Source of the DNA: JAZGHN01 sp964496725
GTDB lineage: Bacteria; Chloroflexota; Dehalococcoidia; Dehalococcoidales; E44-bin46
NCBI GenBank assembly: GCA_964496725.1
Contig: CAZCAS010000027.1
Location: 1 to 13,470 of the forward strand
Direction: 5' to 3'
Length of the DNA: 13,470 nt
Part shown: positions 5,973 to 13,443 of the stretch, piece after piece
Layout: every line of letters starts with the position of its first letter
How positions within the stretch are numbered: position 1 is the stretch's first letter
The notes under the pieces: model-generated
Databases searched by the model: none
What the model saw: only the letters and a program-made list of their open reading frames with translations
Told to the model about the DNA's origin: nothing
Program-made: the position numbers and the translations under genes

Positions 5973-6992
5973 TCAGGGCATGGTCACAGCCAGAATGGCT
6001 TTCTGGGCATGGAGCCGGTTCTCTGCCTGGTCATAGATGACAGACCTGGGACCATCTACTACTTCAGATGTGACGTCTACGTCTCGTGTTAGGGGCATGG
6101 CATTCATAAAGATAGCGCCTTTAGTAGTATTTTTGAAGTGCTCTTCACCAAGAATCCAGTGCTTCAGGGATTTACGTCTTTCTTGATCTTCCTCGGCCGT
6201 CATCTGCGGAAGACAAGGACCTCCCCAGCCCTTAGCGTAAACTATACTGGCGTCCTTAGTTGCTTCTTCAATACTATGCACTATATTTATAGTTCCACCC
6301 GATAGCTTGGCTGCCCTGATACCCTCATTTAAATATGCTGGGTCCAGGTCAAATCCTTCCGGGTGAGCAATGGTTAAATTCATTCCCAGTTTTCCAGCCA
6401 CAAGTGCCATGTCATGAGGTATTCCCGGGGTAATTCCTTTCTTGCTGCATACCCAGACTAAGGCAATCTTCTTTTTCTTGTAGTCCTCATGCCCCAGTTT
6501 CTCTCTGAAGGTCATAAGGTCAGCCATTACCTGAGTGGGGTGTTCCGTGTCATCATTGGCATTATAAATGGGCACACAGGAATGCTTTGCCATGGTTTGC
6601 AAGATGGCGTGTGACTCACCATATTTCAGGAAATCGTATCCTTGCCCAACGATATTAGAAAGTCTAATCATTATCCCATCCACAAAGCGAGCCAGAACCT
6701 CAGTGGTGTCTATCCATGATTCCTTAGCACCACCCAGCTGTAAATGCTCAGGGGCATAGAATTGAGCATGCCCACCTAGTTGGTCCATGGCCGTCTCAAA
6801 ACCAACGCGTGTCCTTGTGGAAGCAGCGCAAAATAGCATTCCGAGGGTTCTATTCGCCAGAAGAGACGAGCGTTCTCCGGCAGCTAATCTGGCCTTCAAG
6901 TCAAACGCCACGTGCATGATTGTCTCTATGTCCTCTGCGGTGTAATCCCTCAAATCAACAAAGTCTTTTCCTCTTAACGTTTTAGTATTCAT
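5973..6992 (-). CDS. Knotted YgeW/N-acetylornithine carbamoyltransferase-like protein
   Basis: A 339-residue member of the aspartate/ornithine carbamoyltransferase superfamily. The carbamoyl-phosphate site is intact: S-T-R-T-R (58-62) and H-P-T-Q (151-154). The stretch K-K-G-I-T-P-G-I-P-H-D-M followed by A-H-P-E-G-F-D-L (184-216) resembles the proline-rich knotted loop of YgeW and N-acetylornithine carbamoyltransferases. The substrate-side motif is unusual: where ornithine enzymes have H-C-L-P this protein has N-A-M-P (297-300), then L-T-R-D-V-D-V. The C-terminal D-Q-A-E-N-R-L-H-A-Q-K-A (321-332) is normal. The amine acceptor is therefore probably not ornithine. A GGAGGG site precedes the ATG. 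Placed directly after the hydantoinase, it could take or supply the carbamoyl group of an N-carbamoyl amino acid. Cytoplasmic; usually trimeric in this family. Confidence 0.85.
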   Translation of the reverse strand: MNTKTLRGKDFVDLRDYTAEDIETIMHVAFDLKARLAAGERSSLLANRTLGMLFCAASTRTRVGFETAMDQLGGHAQFYAPEHLQLGGAKESWIDTTEVLARFVDGIMIRLSNIVGQGYDFLKYGESHAILQTMAKHSCVPIYNANDDTEHPTQVMADLMTFREKLGHEDYKKKKIALVWVCSKKGITPGIPHDMALVAGKLGMNLTIAHPEGFDLDPAYLNEGIRAAKLSGGTINIVHSIEEATKDASIVYAKGWGGPCLPQMTAEEDQERRKSLKHWILGEEHFKNTTKGAIFMNAMPLTRDVDVTSEVVDGPRSVIYDQAENRLHAQKAILAVTMP

Positions 6993-7105
6993 TTGCCCTC
7001 CTTCTAAACTCCTATGCTTTTATCTATTCCCTGGTAAAATCAACAAATGAGCCTGCTAATTACATGGTAGCCTGTAGCCTCCTTTTTAATATCTAGTAAT
7101 GCCGG

Positions 7106-8523
7106 TTAAACTTGTGAAAATCGTGCTAAGTATTGCCCAATTCCTGGCTTGGCAATAAGCTTTCCATCCTTCACCACGATATTCCCTCTGAGCATGGTGA
7201 GTACAGGATAGCCTTTTGCCTCCCAGCCTTCGTGGACACAGAAGTCAGAAACTTGGTGAAGAGTCTCAGCACTCAGCTTCACCTTCTTGTTAAGGTCAAT
7301 AATTACCAGGTCAGCATCTGAGCCTGCCCTGATGACTCCCTTCTTAGGATAGAGACCCATGGCTCTGGCATTGTTCGCGCAGCAGACCTCAACCAGTTTT
7401 TCCAAGGTTATTCTGCCCTTGTTTACTCCTTCGCTTAGTAATACAGGCAGGTAGGTTTCTATCCCCGCAAAGCCGGGCGGTTCTGCCTCCCAAATACCTC
7501 CCTTTATCTTGTTCGCCTTCATGTGAGAACCATGGTCAGTCCCCATACACTGTACGACTCCTGAATTGATTGCTTCCCACAACCTTTCGATGCTTTCTTC
7601 ATCTCTTAATGGGGGATTGATTTTACCTAACATACCTAAGGGAGAATGCTTGGTTAAGGTTAGATATGCCGGGGTTGTCTCGGCGATAACATTAACGCCA
7701 TCTTCTTTCGCTTTGGCCACGGCATCAACTCCCGGGGCGCTGCTCAGGTGGACAATGTATATCGGAGCCTTGACTACCTTGGCGATAGAGGCAACTCGCT
7801 TGATATCCAGCGCCTCAGCCCACCCCGGGCGTGCATCTGTCCAGGCTGCCAGATCTTCCCTTTTCTCTTCGTCTCTTAACCACGGTATGAGGCGGTTGAT
7901 TATGCTCATGTTTTCGCAATGAACCCTGAGCCTTGCCGGTGGGCCGATGGCCTTTATCTGCTTCAGTGCCGAATACAGCACTCCATCGCTGGCTTCTGCC
8001 TCTATGACTTTCCCCTGCTCTGCTTCCCACCACCCCTTATAGGCAAGCATGAGTTTGAATAGAGGCATGCCATATTTACCGGCATAGAGGGGCATCTCCT
8101 TTATGTGGACATCAGAGGAGATGATAATATCAATCATAAAGTCAGTGAAGGCGTTCCCCTCATGTATTTTCTTCCAATCCTCAAACACATCAACGTAGGA
8201 TCCTTTATGGGTGAACGCTCCGAGGCCCATCATATTGTTAATGGTGGTGACTCCGCCATATGCCCCGGCTGCGGTATCAGCCCTGAGCTCCTTATCTGGT
8301 TGTTGAAGCCCTGTAACCAGATGAACGTGATTGTCAATCACGCCGGGAATGACATAATTCCCCTTGGCATCAATCACCCTTTCCGCTTCAGGAAGATAGC
8401 TATCACTTGCCGTGGCGACGATTCTGCCACCATCAATTGCGATGCCTTCTGGNNNNNNNNNNTAATACCTTCCGGCCTGACGAGCTTACAGTTCTTAATA
8501 ACAGTGCTCACTATTGCCACCAT
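7106..8523 (-). CDS. Hydantoinase/dihydropyrimidinase, spans the N gap
   Basis: A cyclic amidohydrolase that opens dihydropyrimidine, hydantoin or related rings to N-carbamoyl amino acids. Left of the gap are 448 residues; right of it are the first 20 (ATG at 8523, GGAGG upstream). The total of about 469 is normal for the family. All metal ligands are visible: D-N-H-V-H, with codons for the two His near 8329 and 8323, the carboxylated Lys in L-F-K-L-M (near 8056), H-C-E-N, V-H-L-S-S, and Asp in G-T-D-H-G-S-H (near 7537). With ten Ns the frame does not close; a true gap of 2, 5, 8 or 11 bases would close it, and comparison with relatives suggests about one missing residue. It is followed by the carbamoyltransferase after 113 bases. 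The exact ring substrate cannot be told from sequence. Cytoplasmic, typically tetrameric, Zn-dependent. Confidence 0.88.
8453..8462. other. Scaffold gap (10 N) inside the hydantoinase gene
   Basis: Ten undetermined bases join two contigs. Both flanks encode parts of the same hydantoinase in the same direction, so the join is biologically sensible. The length is probably a placeholder, because ten bases leave the gene out of frame. Confidence 0.95.
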
Positions 8524-8905
8524 AGTTCACTTCCTCCATTCAACCAAGAACTCGTAGCGGTATTCGTTTCCCCCCTGCGGGCGATGCCGTGGGCTAAGGC
8601 ACGGCTTCTGCACCACGGCTTTTGCCCCTTCCCTCCAGGTAGGTGCCGCCCGGGAAGAGTTAAATTATATACTCAAATGACAGGTCGCGGCAGCACAGGT
8701 AGTTGAAGGCTTCTTGAGAGCTCTAGCTGCTCGTGAAATTCTCAAGCGGGAGAGGCCGCACTTTCCGCATAGCGACTTGAGCGCTCGCTTGGAGTCTCGC
8801 GTCAATAATCCCTCGGCGCAGAGGGGAGGATATACCGATTGCTTTTCCCTCCACATTCGCTACACTACCGGCTCTATTCGATCCGTCAATAAAAAATCTA
8901 TTGCT
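8524..8905. other. Intergenic region between PreA-like and hydantoinase genes (copy 2)
   Basis: Same sequence as 62-443: no recognisable gene, one short inverted repeat (8586-8605), and the hydantoinase ribosome binding site. Here its link to a full hydantoinase gene is visible. Confidence 0.4.
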
Positions 8906-10168
8906 TTACTTACTGGCGGCTAAGGAAGGCACATATTCCGGTTCCCATACCATAGTTATGGCACCTTCCGGACACACTATCCGGCAGGAGTTGCATGAGT
9001 GACAGAATTCAGGGTCAATCTTGGCTACCCTGTCTACTACTGTCAGCGCTCCCGAATTCTCAGTAGATTGGCAGGCAACCAAGCACAGGCCGCAACCGGT
9101 GCACTTGTCCTCGTCAACAACCATTGTCCTTGGTTGTTTCCGTGCCTGTTTAGCTGCCTTGAGCGGGAGATATTTATCAGTTGTAATACCGATAAAATCA
9201 CTTGTCCTCTTGAAGCCTTTTCTTTCCATCCACCCTTCTAACCCTCTAATCAGGTCTTTGACCATGCGATAGCCGTATAGCATGACGGCAGTGCCAACCT
9301 GTACCGTGCTCGCCCCGAGCAACATGTACTCGACGACATCCTCCCACTTGGTAATACCGCCGATTGCTGAAATAGGTACATCGGTGGCTCGCCTTACCTC
9401 AGCTACACCTCTGAGCCCAATTGGCCTGATTGCCGGGCCCGATATGCCTGTCATCATACCTTGCAGCTTCCCTTCTTTGGTTAGCTCAGTAGTAAGTGGC
9501 AGGCCGGTTTCAATGTCCACACCAACCATAGCCATGATTGTATTGGTGATAGATACTGCATTGGCCCCATCGGCAACAGCGCCCTTGACTAAATCATGAA
9601 GCAACTCTTGTTCCAGGTGAGCGCTTACCTTTATCATTATCGGCAGCTTGGAGTTATTGCGTACTGCCTTCAATGTAGCCTTTCTTAGCTCCGGGTTACG
9701 CGCAATTTCCCGGCCTGCTCCAGGCATAGCAGGGCATGACCAATTTAGCTCTAGAAAATCAGCGCCACCTCTCTCTGCGGTAGCTGCCACTTCTCCCCAG
9801 GCTTCAGGATTTTGGCCCTCTAATATATTGCAAATTACGGCTATACCTGATTCTTTAGATTTCCTAATCAATTTTTCTAGCTTAGCGAGAGGTAGAAATC
9901 GCTTGGGGTCTAATTCATCGCCAACAGGAGTATTTTGGTATGCCCACCATTGCGGTGGCTTACCTACATACTCAATGTCCCTGGGGATGTAGCCACGGCA
10001 CCAGGCGCCGGTAACACCCGTAGCTTCTCCTCCCCAGTGGATGCCCCCTGCCCAACCAGCCTTGGCTGCTTTGCTGAAACCCCAGGAAGATGCTGCGGGA
10101 ACAGAGGCTATCAGGAATGGATTTCGGAGCTTAACACCCAAAAACTCGCAGCTTAAATCAACCGTCAT
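8906..10168 (-). CDS. preA: PreA-like dihydropyrimidine dehydrogenase subunit (copy 2)
   Basis: Identical protein to the gene at 444-1706: DHOD-type FMN barrel with N-W-S-C-P and I-T-N-T-I, then two four-Cys clusters. The start is the ATG at 10168, behind AGGAGGG; the longer frame to 10225 is not preferred. This copy lies directly upstream of the near-complete hydantoinase, so it is the one that can be placed with confidence in a PreA-like to hydantoinase to carbamoyltransferase order. The missing PreT-type flavoprotein suggests electrons come from ferredoxin or from a partner encoded elsewhere. Confidence 0.87.
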   Translation of the reverse strand: MTVDLSCEFLGVKLRNPFLIASVPAASSWGFSKAAKAGWAGGIHWGGEATGVTGAWCRGYIPRDIEYVGKPPQWWAYQNTPVGDELDPKRFLPLAKLEKLIRKSKESGIAVICNILEGQNPEAWGEVAATAERGGADFLELNWSCPAMPGAGREIARNPELRKATLKAVRNNSKLPIMIKVSAHLEQELLHDLVKGAVADGANAVSITNTIMAMVGVDIETGLPLTTELTKEGKLQGMMTGISGPAIRPIGLRGVAEVRRATDVPISAIGGITKWEDVVEYMLLGASTVQVGTAVMLYGYRMVKDLIRGLEGWMERKGFKRTSDFIGITTDKYLPLKAAKQARKQPRTMVVDEDKCTGCGLCLVACQSTENSGALTVVDRVAKIDPEFCHSCNSCRIVCPEGAITMVWEPEYVPSLAASK

Positions 10169-10277
10169 TCTTTCCCTCCTAATAAATATACTGATTGCTC
10201 GGCCATAACATGATAGCGAGCCCAATGAATAATGCTCAGTTTGCTATGTACCCTGCTATCATCCCTGGAGTGCAACC

Positions 10278-10361
10278 CTATGGCTGGAAAGCTAGGGTTA
10301 GGAGAGTCTGGCGGGGTAATCCCTTGTTCTCCCGAACAAGCACCACCTCCTTGAATTCATT
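10278..10361 (-). pseudogene. IS3-family transposase 3' scar (copy 2)
   Basis: Same 27-codon relic as at 1816-1899, immediately after the aminotransferase stop codon, ending in TAG at 10278-10280. Confidence 0.6.
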
Positions 10362-10363
10362 CC

Positions 10364-11701
10364 TTACCCTATTATTTCCGGCCATATCTGCTCAAAGGAC
10401 GGACGGAGCTCAATCAATGCATCCTCAAGAGCTTTTAGCGCTATATTAATTTCTTTCTCTGTCATCGGGGTGGATACAGCAAACTGAGCTCTCTCCGGTA
10501 TGGATATGCCTCTCTCGAATAAAGCCAGGTGCAGCAGGTGATATATTTCTTTGGGGCCCATCGCTGATGTTTTGCCATCTACCACAGGCACCGGGCTGAA
10601 GTTGTACTTTTGTAAAGAGCCTCGCCCGGTAACCTGACACTTGATTTTCAATTTGGCAAAGATATCCCGCATTCCTTTAGCCAGAGATTCGCCTAGCCCG
10701 TTGATTCTGTCTATCTCCTTGGCAGTTAGCAGCTCAAGTGTCGCTGTGCCGGCTGTTGCGGTGACTGCATTGCCATTAAAGGTTCCACCATGTTGAATCA
10801 TTTTAGCTTGCGGGGAATATGTGTTCATAATATCCGCCCTTCCGCCAAAAGCACCTGCCGGGAAGCCGCCACCTATTATCTTGCCAAGGGTAGTGAGGTC
10901 TGGCTTAACTCCGGACACGCGCTGCATGCCACCGTAATCAAGCCTGAAGGTAACTATCTCATCAAGAATGAGGAGTACGTTGTTGGCGGCGGTAACTTTC
11001 CTTAGAAAAGGAAGATAATCATCTTTAGCGCAAACTAAACCGCCCGCACCCATTATAGGCTCAACAATCATCGCCGCCAGTTGATCCTTGTTCTTGGTAA
11101 TCGCCTCCCCCGCTGCATCCTTATCATTGAACGGAATGGATATGGTATCAGTTAGCACGCTCTTGGGCAGGCCAGGAGCAGTAGGCGGTGAAACTACCTG
11201 GTCACAACTGCCATGATAGCAACTATCTACCTTAAGAATCTTGTCCTTTCCTGTAAATGCCCTGGCAGCGCGTATCGCCATCATTACTGCTTCGGTACCC
11301 GAATTAACAAACCGCATTGTGTCAAATGAAGACATCCTCTGTTTTATTAAGTCTGCCCATTGTATCACTATAGGCATCAACCCACTATGACAAGTGCCTC
11401 TGTTCTCCGAAAGGTGCTTCCTTACCGCCTCCATTACTTTCGGATGGCTGTGGCCTATTACCAGCACCGTCATGCAGTTGTTAAAATCAAGGTATTTATT
11501 GCCATCGATATCAGTGAGATAACAACCTTCCGCCTTGTCAAACCAGAGTGGATAAGGTGGCCAATAAATAGATATTCTGGTATCACCACCGGGCATATAC
11601 CCCTTTGCTTTTTGTGCAAGCGCTCCTGATTTGGGGGTGCGTTTGATGTATGAGTCCTCTATTTTTTTTGTAACCTCTGCCATTGCTTTTTCTGATGACA
11701 T
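10364..11701 (-). CDS. Class III PLP aminotransferase, glutamate-1-semialdehyde-aminomutase-like (copy 2)
   Basis: Identical protein to the gene at 1902-3239 (445 residues; Schiff-base Lys274, S-G-T-E-A, D-E-I, H-G-G-T-F-N-G-N). AAGGAGGT stands five bases before the ATG. In this copy it is the first gene of the complete five-gene series down to 4526, with 195 bases to the PreA-like start. Upstream (11702-11957) is a leader of about 255 bases in which I see only the possible promoter, before the IS end begins. Confidence 0.88.
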   Translation of the reverse strand: MSSEKAMAEVTKKIEDSYIKRTPKSGALAQKAKGYMPGGDTRISIYWPPYPLWFDKAEGCYLTDIDGNKYLDFNNCMTVLVIGHSHPKVMEAVRKHLSENRGTCHSGLMPIVIQWADLIKQRMSSFDTMRFVNSGTEAVMMAIRAARAFTGKDKILKVDSCYHGSCDQVVSPPTAPGLPKSVLTDTISIPFNDKDAAGEAITKNKDQLAAMIVEPIMGAGGLVCAKDDYLPFLRKVTAANNVLLILDEIVTFRLDYGGMQRVSGVKPDLTTLGKIIGGGFPAGAFGGRADIMNTYSPQAKMIQHGGTFNGNAVTATAGTATLELLTAKEIDRINGLGESLAKGMRDIFAKLKIKCQVTGRGSLQKYNFSPVPVVDGKTSAMGPKEIYHLLHLALFERGISIPERAQFAVSTPMTEKEINIALKALEDALIELRPSFEQIWPEIIG

Positions 11702-11721
11702 ATTTACCTCCTTGGGCTACA

Positions 11722-11751
11722 AGTTTACAATAGCAGTCTCGGCCATGTCAA
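11722..11751 (-). promoter_or_regulatory. Possible sigma-70 promoter upstream of the aminotransferase (copy 2)
   Basis: TTGACA (11751-11746), 18-base spacer, TAAACT (11727-11722) with TG just before the -10. Same reservation as for copy 1: the leader before the ATG at 11701 would be very short. Confidence 0.35.
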
Positions 11752-11957
11752 TAGTGTTAGGGCTCTTTGCAGACAATTTTGGCGTAAATAGCCTTTGGAT
11801 TGCACAAAAGCTGACGTTTTTTTGGCTTTTCCCCGCATTAATATAAAATAGGGCTGCTGCGATTCAGACACTAAGAGAGGGCTGCCAAAAGCACGTTCAC
11901 CATTCCCAATAATCTTTGACGGCGGAAGATTTTTTACCATGGCCCCCCTTTTTCCCT

Positions 11958-12045
11958 CTGTTAGGAAAAGTTGAAAACTGGACACTGTTAGGAATTTTTG
12001 AAAGTTGGACTGTTTCGGACTGTCTAATTTTTCAAAACTGGACTG
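11958..12045 (+). repeat. Three iterated approximately 27-bp motifs at the IS left end (copy 2)
   Basis: Same three-copy array as 3496-3583. The innermost copy contains the terminal inverted repeat (12031-12045) of the IS to its right. The two outer copies lie outside that inverted repeat, between the IS and the aminotransferase leader. Confidence 0.6.
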
Positions 12046-12868
12046 TTGGGAACTGCTTTAACGAGTAGGTGACCGAGTTGACCATTCGGTTTTCCCACCA
12101 TATTCGTATCTCCAAGGCAGCCCTTTCCACATCAGGAAGTAGATGGACGTCAACCTCCTCTCGCAGCGGTACGTTGGGCACTGGTATGGCATGGTTGGAT
12201 AGGGATATCTTCCGATAGCCGTTGACCGTTCGTTTGTCTCGTAAGCAGAATATGTCCTTCGCCGAAGTATACGGGTGAGGCAAGGCAAAAGGTCTAAACA
12301 GACTCTTTCCCTCTTTCCTGGCCTTATCAAAGCGGATGCTGGGAACTTCTCCGGTCGTGGAATGAACCTGGTGGTTATTGTAACGGTCCAGCTCTTCTTT
12401 TAAGACAGCGCGGGCATCGTCAATAGCGGTGATCTGCTCGATGGCACAGGTTCTGACAATCCTATCTTGTAGCCAGCGATATGGGCGCTCCACCTTCCCT
12501 TTTGCCTGGGCCGACAGGGCGTAGGATACGGCCACTCCGAGGCAATTCATCACCTGTCGCCATTGAGGGTTAGCTTCGTCAGTTTGAAGGACATGCTTTC
12601 TCCAAACACTATCCCTTTGCTGAACAAAGCGGAATACCCGCAGAGAATCAACATAGTAGCGTAGCGGGATTCCGTAGGCCAGCATCACGCTTTCGGCTGC
12701 TTTGATGTGGGCCCAGGTGGTTTCCTGCTCGAGGAAGTCAGCGTAGAGGAGCTTCCGGCTAAAATCATCAATGGAAGTGATTAAAACCCACCTCTCACCA
12801 GCATAAGGCGACCATTTATGGTGAGAAGCGTCATGCTGGATTAAAGCGCCGATGGCGGTGGTAACCAC
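12032..12868 (-). CDS. rve-domain transposase, catalytic part (frame 2)
   Basis: A 278-residue frame with an integrase-core (RNase H-like) domain. The DDE residues are visible: Asp13 in Q-H-D-A-S-H-H-K-W, Asp74 in Y-Y-V-D-S-L, and Glu127 in Q-A-K-G-K-V-E-R-P. After the core come L-Q-D-R and the Y-N-N-H-Q-V-H-S-T-T-G region typical of IS transposases. The GTG at 12868 is only the first possible start: open frame continues upstream to 12958 (I-A-L-S-T-I-I-D-R-A-K-G-L), which fits directly onto the end of the HTH part. The natural protein would be about 415 residues from 13284. As written it lacks its DNA-binding domain. Confidence 0.85.
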   Translation of the reverse strand: MVTTAIGALIQHDASHHKWSPYAGERWVLITSIDDFSRKLLYADFLEQETTWAHIKAAESVMLAYGIPLRYYVDSLRVFRFVQQRDSVWRKHVLQTDEANPQWRQVMNCLGVAVSYALSAQAKGKVERPYRWLQDRIVRTCAIEQITAIDDARAVLKEELDRYNNHQVHSTTGEVPSIRFDKARKEGKSLFRPFALPHPYTSAKDIFCLRDKRTVNGYRKISLSNHAIPVPNVPLREEVDVHLLPDVERAALEIRIWWENRMVNSVTYSLKQFPTVQF

Positions 12869-12948
12869 CTCACGGTCATGAGCCTTCTTTTTTGGATGAG
12901 GCTGATAACAACCAAGTCCCTTCGCTCGGTCGATGATTGTAGATAAGG

Positions 12949-13284
12949 CTATTTGATATCATGCTTGACTAAGCGGTCTCTGATGGCTGAGTAGTTGTAG
13001 GTGATGATAGGCAAGCTGGAATCGTCGATTAAGCTCTTGTCTAACATTAGCTCCTTCGCAATCTTTCCCTCAGTGGAAGCGGGGAGCCTAGTTGGGGATG
13101 ACCTCTGATAAGCAAGGAGGAATCCATCCGGATTACGGCGATATTCTTTCAAGAGGAGGAAAAAGGCGGATCTACTGATTCCCAAAGTCTCCTCGACAGC
13201 CAGTCTATCCAATATCCCCTGGCAATACCCCTTCAGCAAAATCTTTACTTGTTCGGCAGCGGCCCTCTTGTGGATCTGGTCCAT
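12949..13284 (-). CDS. rve-domain transposase, N-terminal HTH part (frame 1)
   Basis: A 111-residue frame with a helix-turn-helix near residues 25-50 (L-A-V-E-E-T-L-G-I-S-R-S-A-F-F-L-L-L-K-E-Y), preceded by AAGGAGGG. It ends in TAG right after K-H-D-I-K. One extra A in the AAA at 12952-12954 would continue the frame into I-A-L-S-T-I-I-D of the catalytic part. So this is the front of a single transposase broken by a one-base change, by a sequencing error, or joined by low-level frameshifting. Confidence 0.8.
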   Translation of the reverse strand: MDQIHKRAAAEQVKILLKGYCQGILDRLAVEETLGISRSAFFLLLKEYRRNPDGFLLAYQRSSPTRLPASTEGKIAKELMLDKSLIDDSSLPIITYNYSAIRDRLVKHDIK

Positions 13285-13330
13285 ACATCCCTCCTTTTTG
13301 TAGAAGGATGTAATATCCCAGTCCAGTTTT

Positions 13331-13404
13331 GAAGAGACCCTGCAAGGGGCGCTCCGAAGAGGCAGGAAATGTGGTATTTAATGTCTCTCTCAGGCAAAAG
13401 GACT
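13331..13404 (+). promoter_or_regulatory. Glycine-riboswitch-like aptamer, 5' side truncated by IS
   Basis: The plus strand shows the conserved blocks of a glycine aptamer in order: G-A-G-A-C-C near 13334-13339, a small CCC/GGG hairpin (13338-13349), GCGCTCCGAAGAGGCA (13349-13364, consensus GCGCCGAAGGAGCAA with one extra T), then TCTCTCAGGCAAAAGGAC (13386-13403). The last block is nearly diagnostic. The IS inverted repeat ends at 13333, exactly where the outer P1 strand should be, so the insertion has removed or replaced it. Only one aptamer is visible; a tandem partner, if it existed, was lost. It points right, away from the pathway genes, toward sequence outside the window. Confidence 0.75.
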
Positions 13405-13443
13405 AATACTAACGCATTAAGTAATAATACATAACTGTTGGTG

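Larger units (their letters stand above)
8463..12144. repeat. Long direct repeat, copy 2 (3,682 bp)
   Basis: Counterpart of 1-3682. This copy completes the hydantoinase at its left end and continues into the intact rve transposase at its right end, so it is the copy with full biological context on both sides. Confidence 0.95.
12031..13333 (-). mobile_element. rve/DDE-type insertion sequence, about 1.3 kb
   Basis: Bounded by perfect 15-base inverted repeats: TTCAAAACTGGACTG at 12031-12045 and its reverse complement at 13319-13333. It holds one transposase gene in two frames (helix-turn-helix part 13284-12949, integrase part to 12032). The transposase stop codon lies inside the left repeat, as in compact IS elements. 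There is no IstB-like ATPase, so a plain IS21 element is unlikely; an IS481- or ISNCY-like group is possible. Flanks are the iterated motifs on one side and a glycine-riboswitch-like sequence on the other. I could not see a target-site duplication. Confidence 0.8.
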
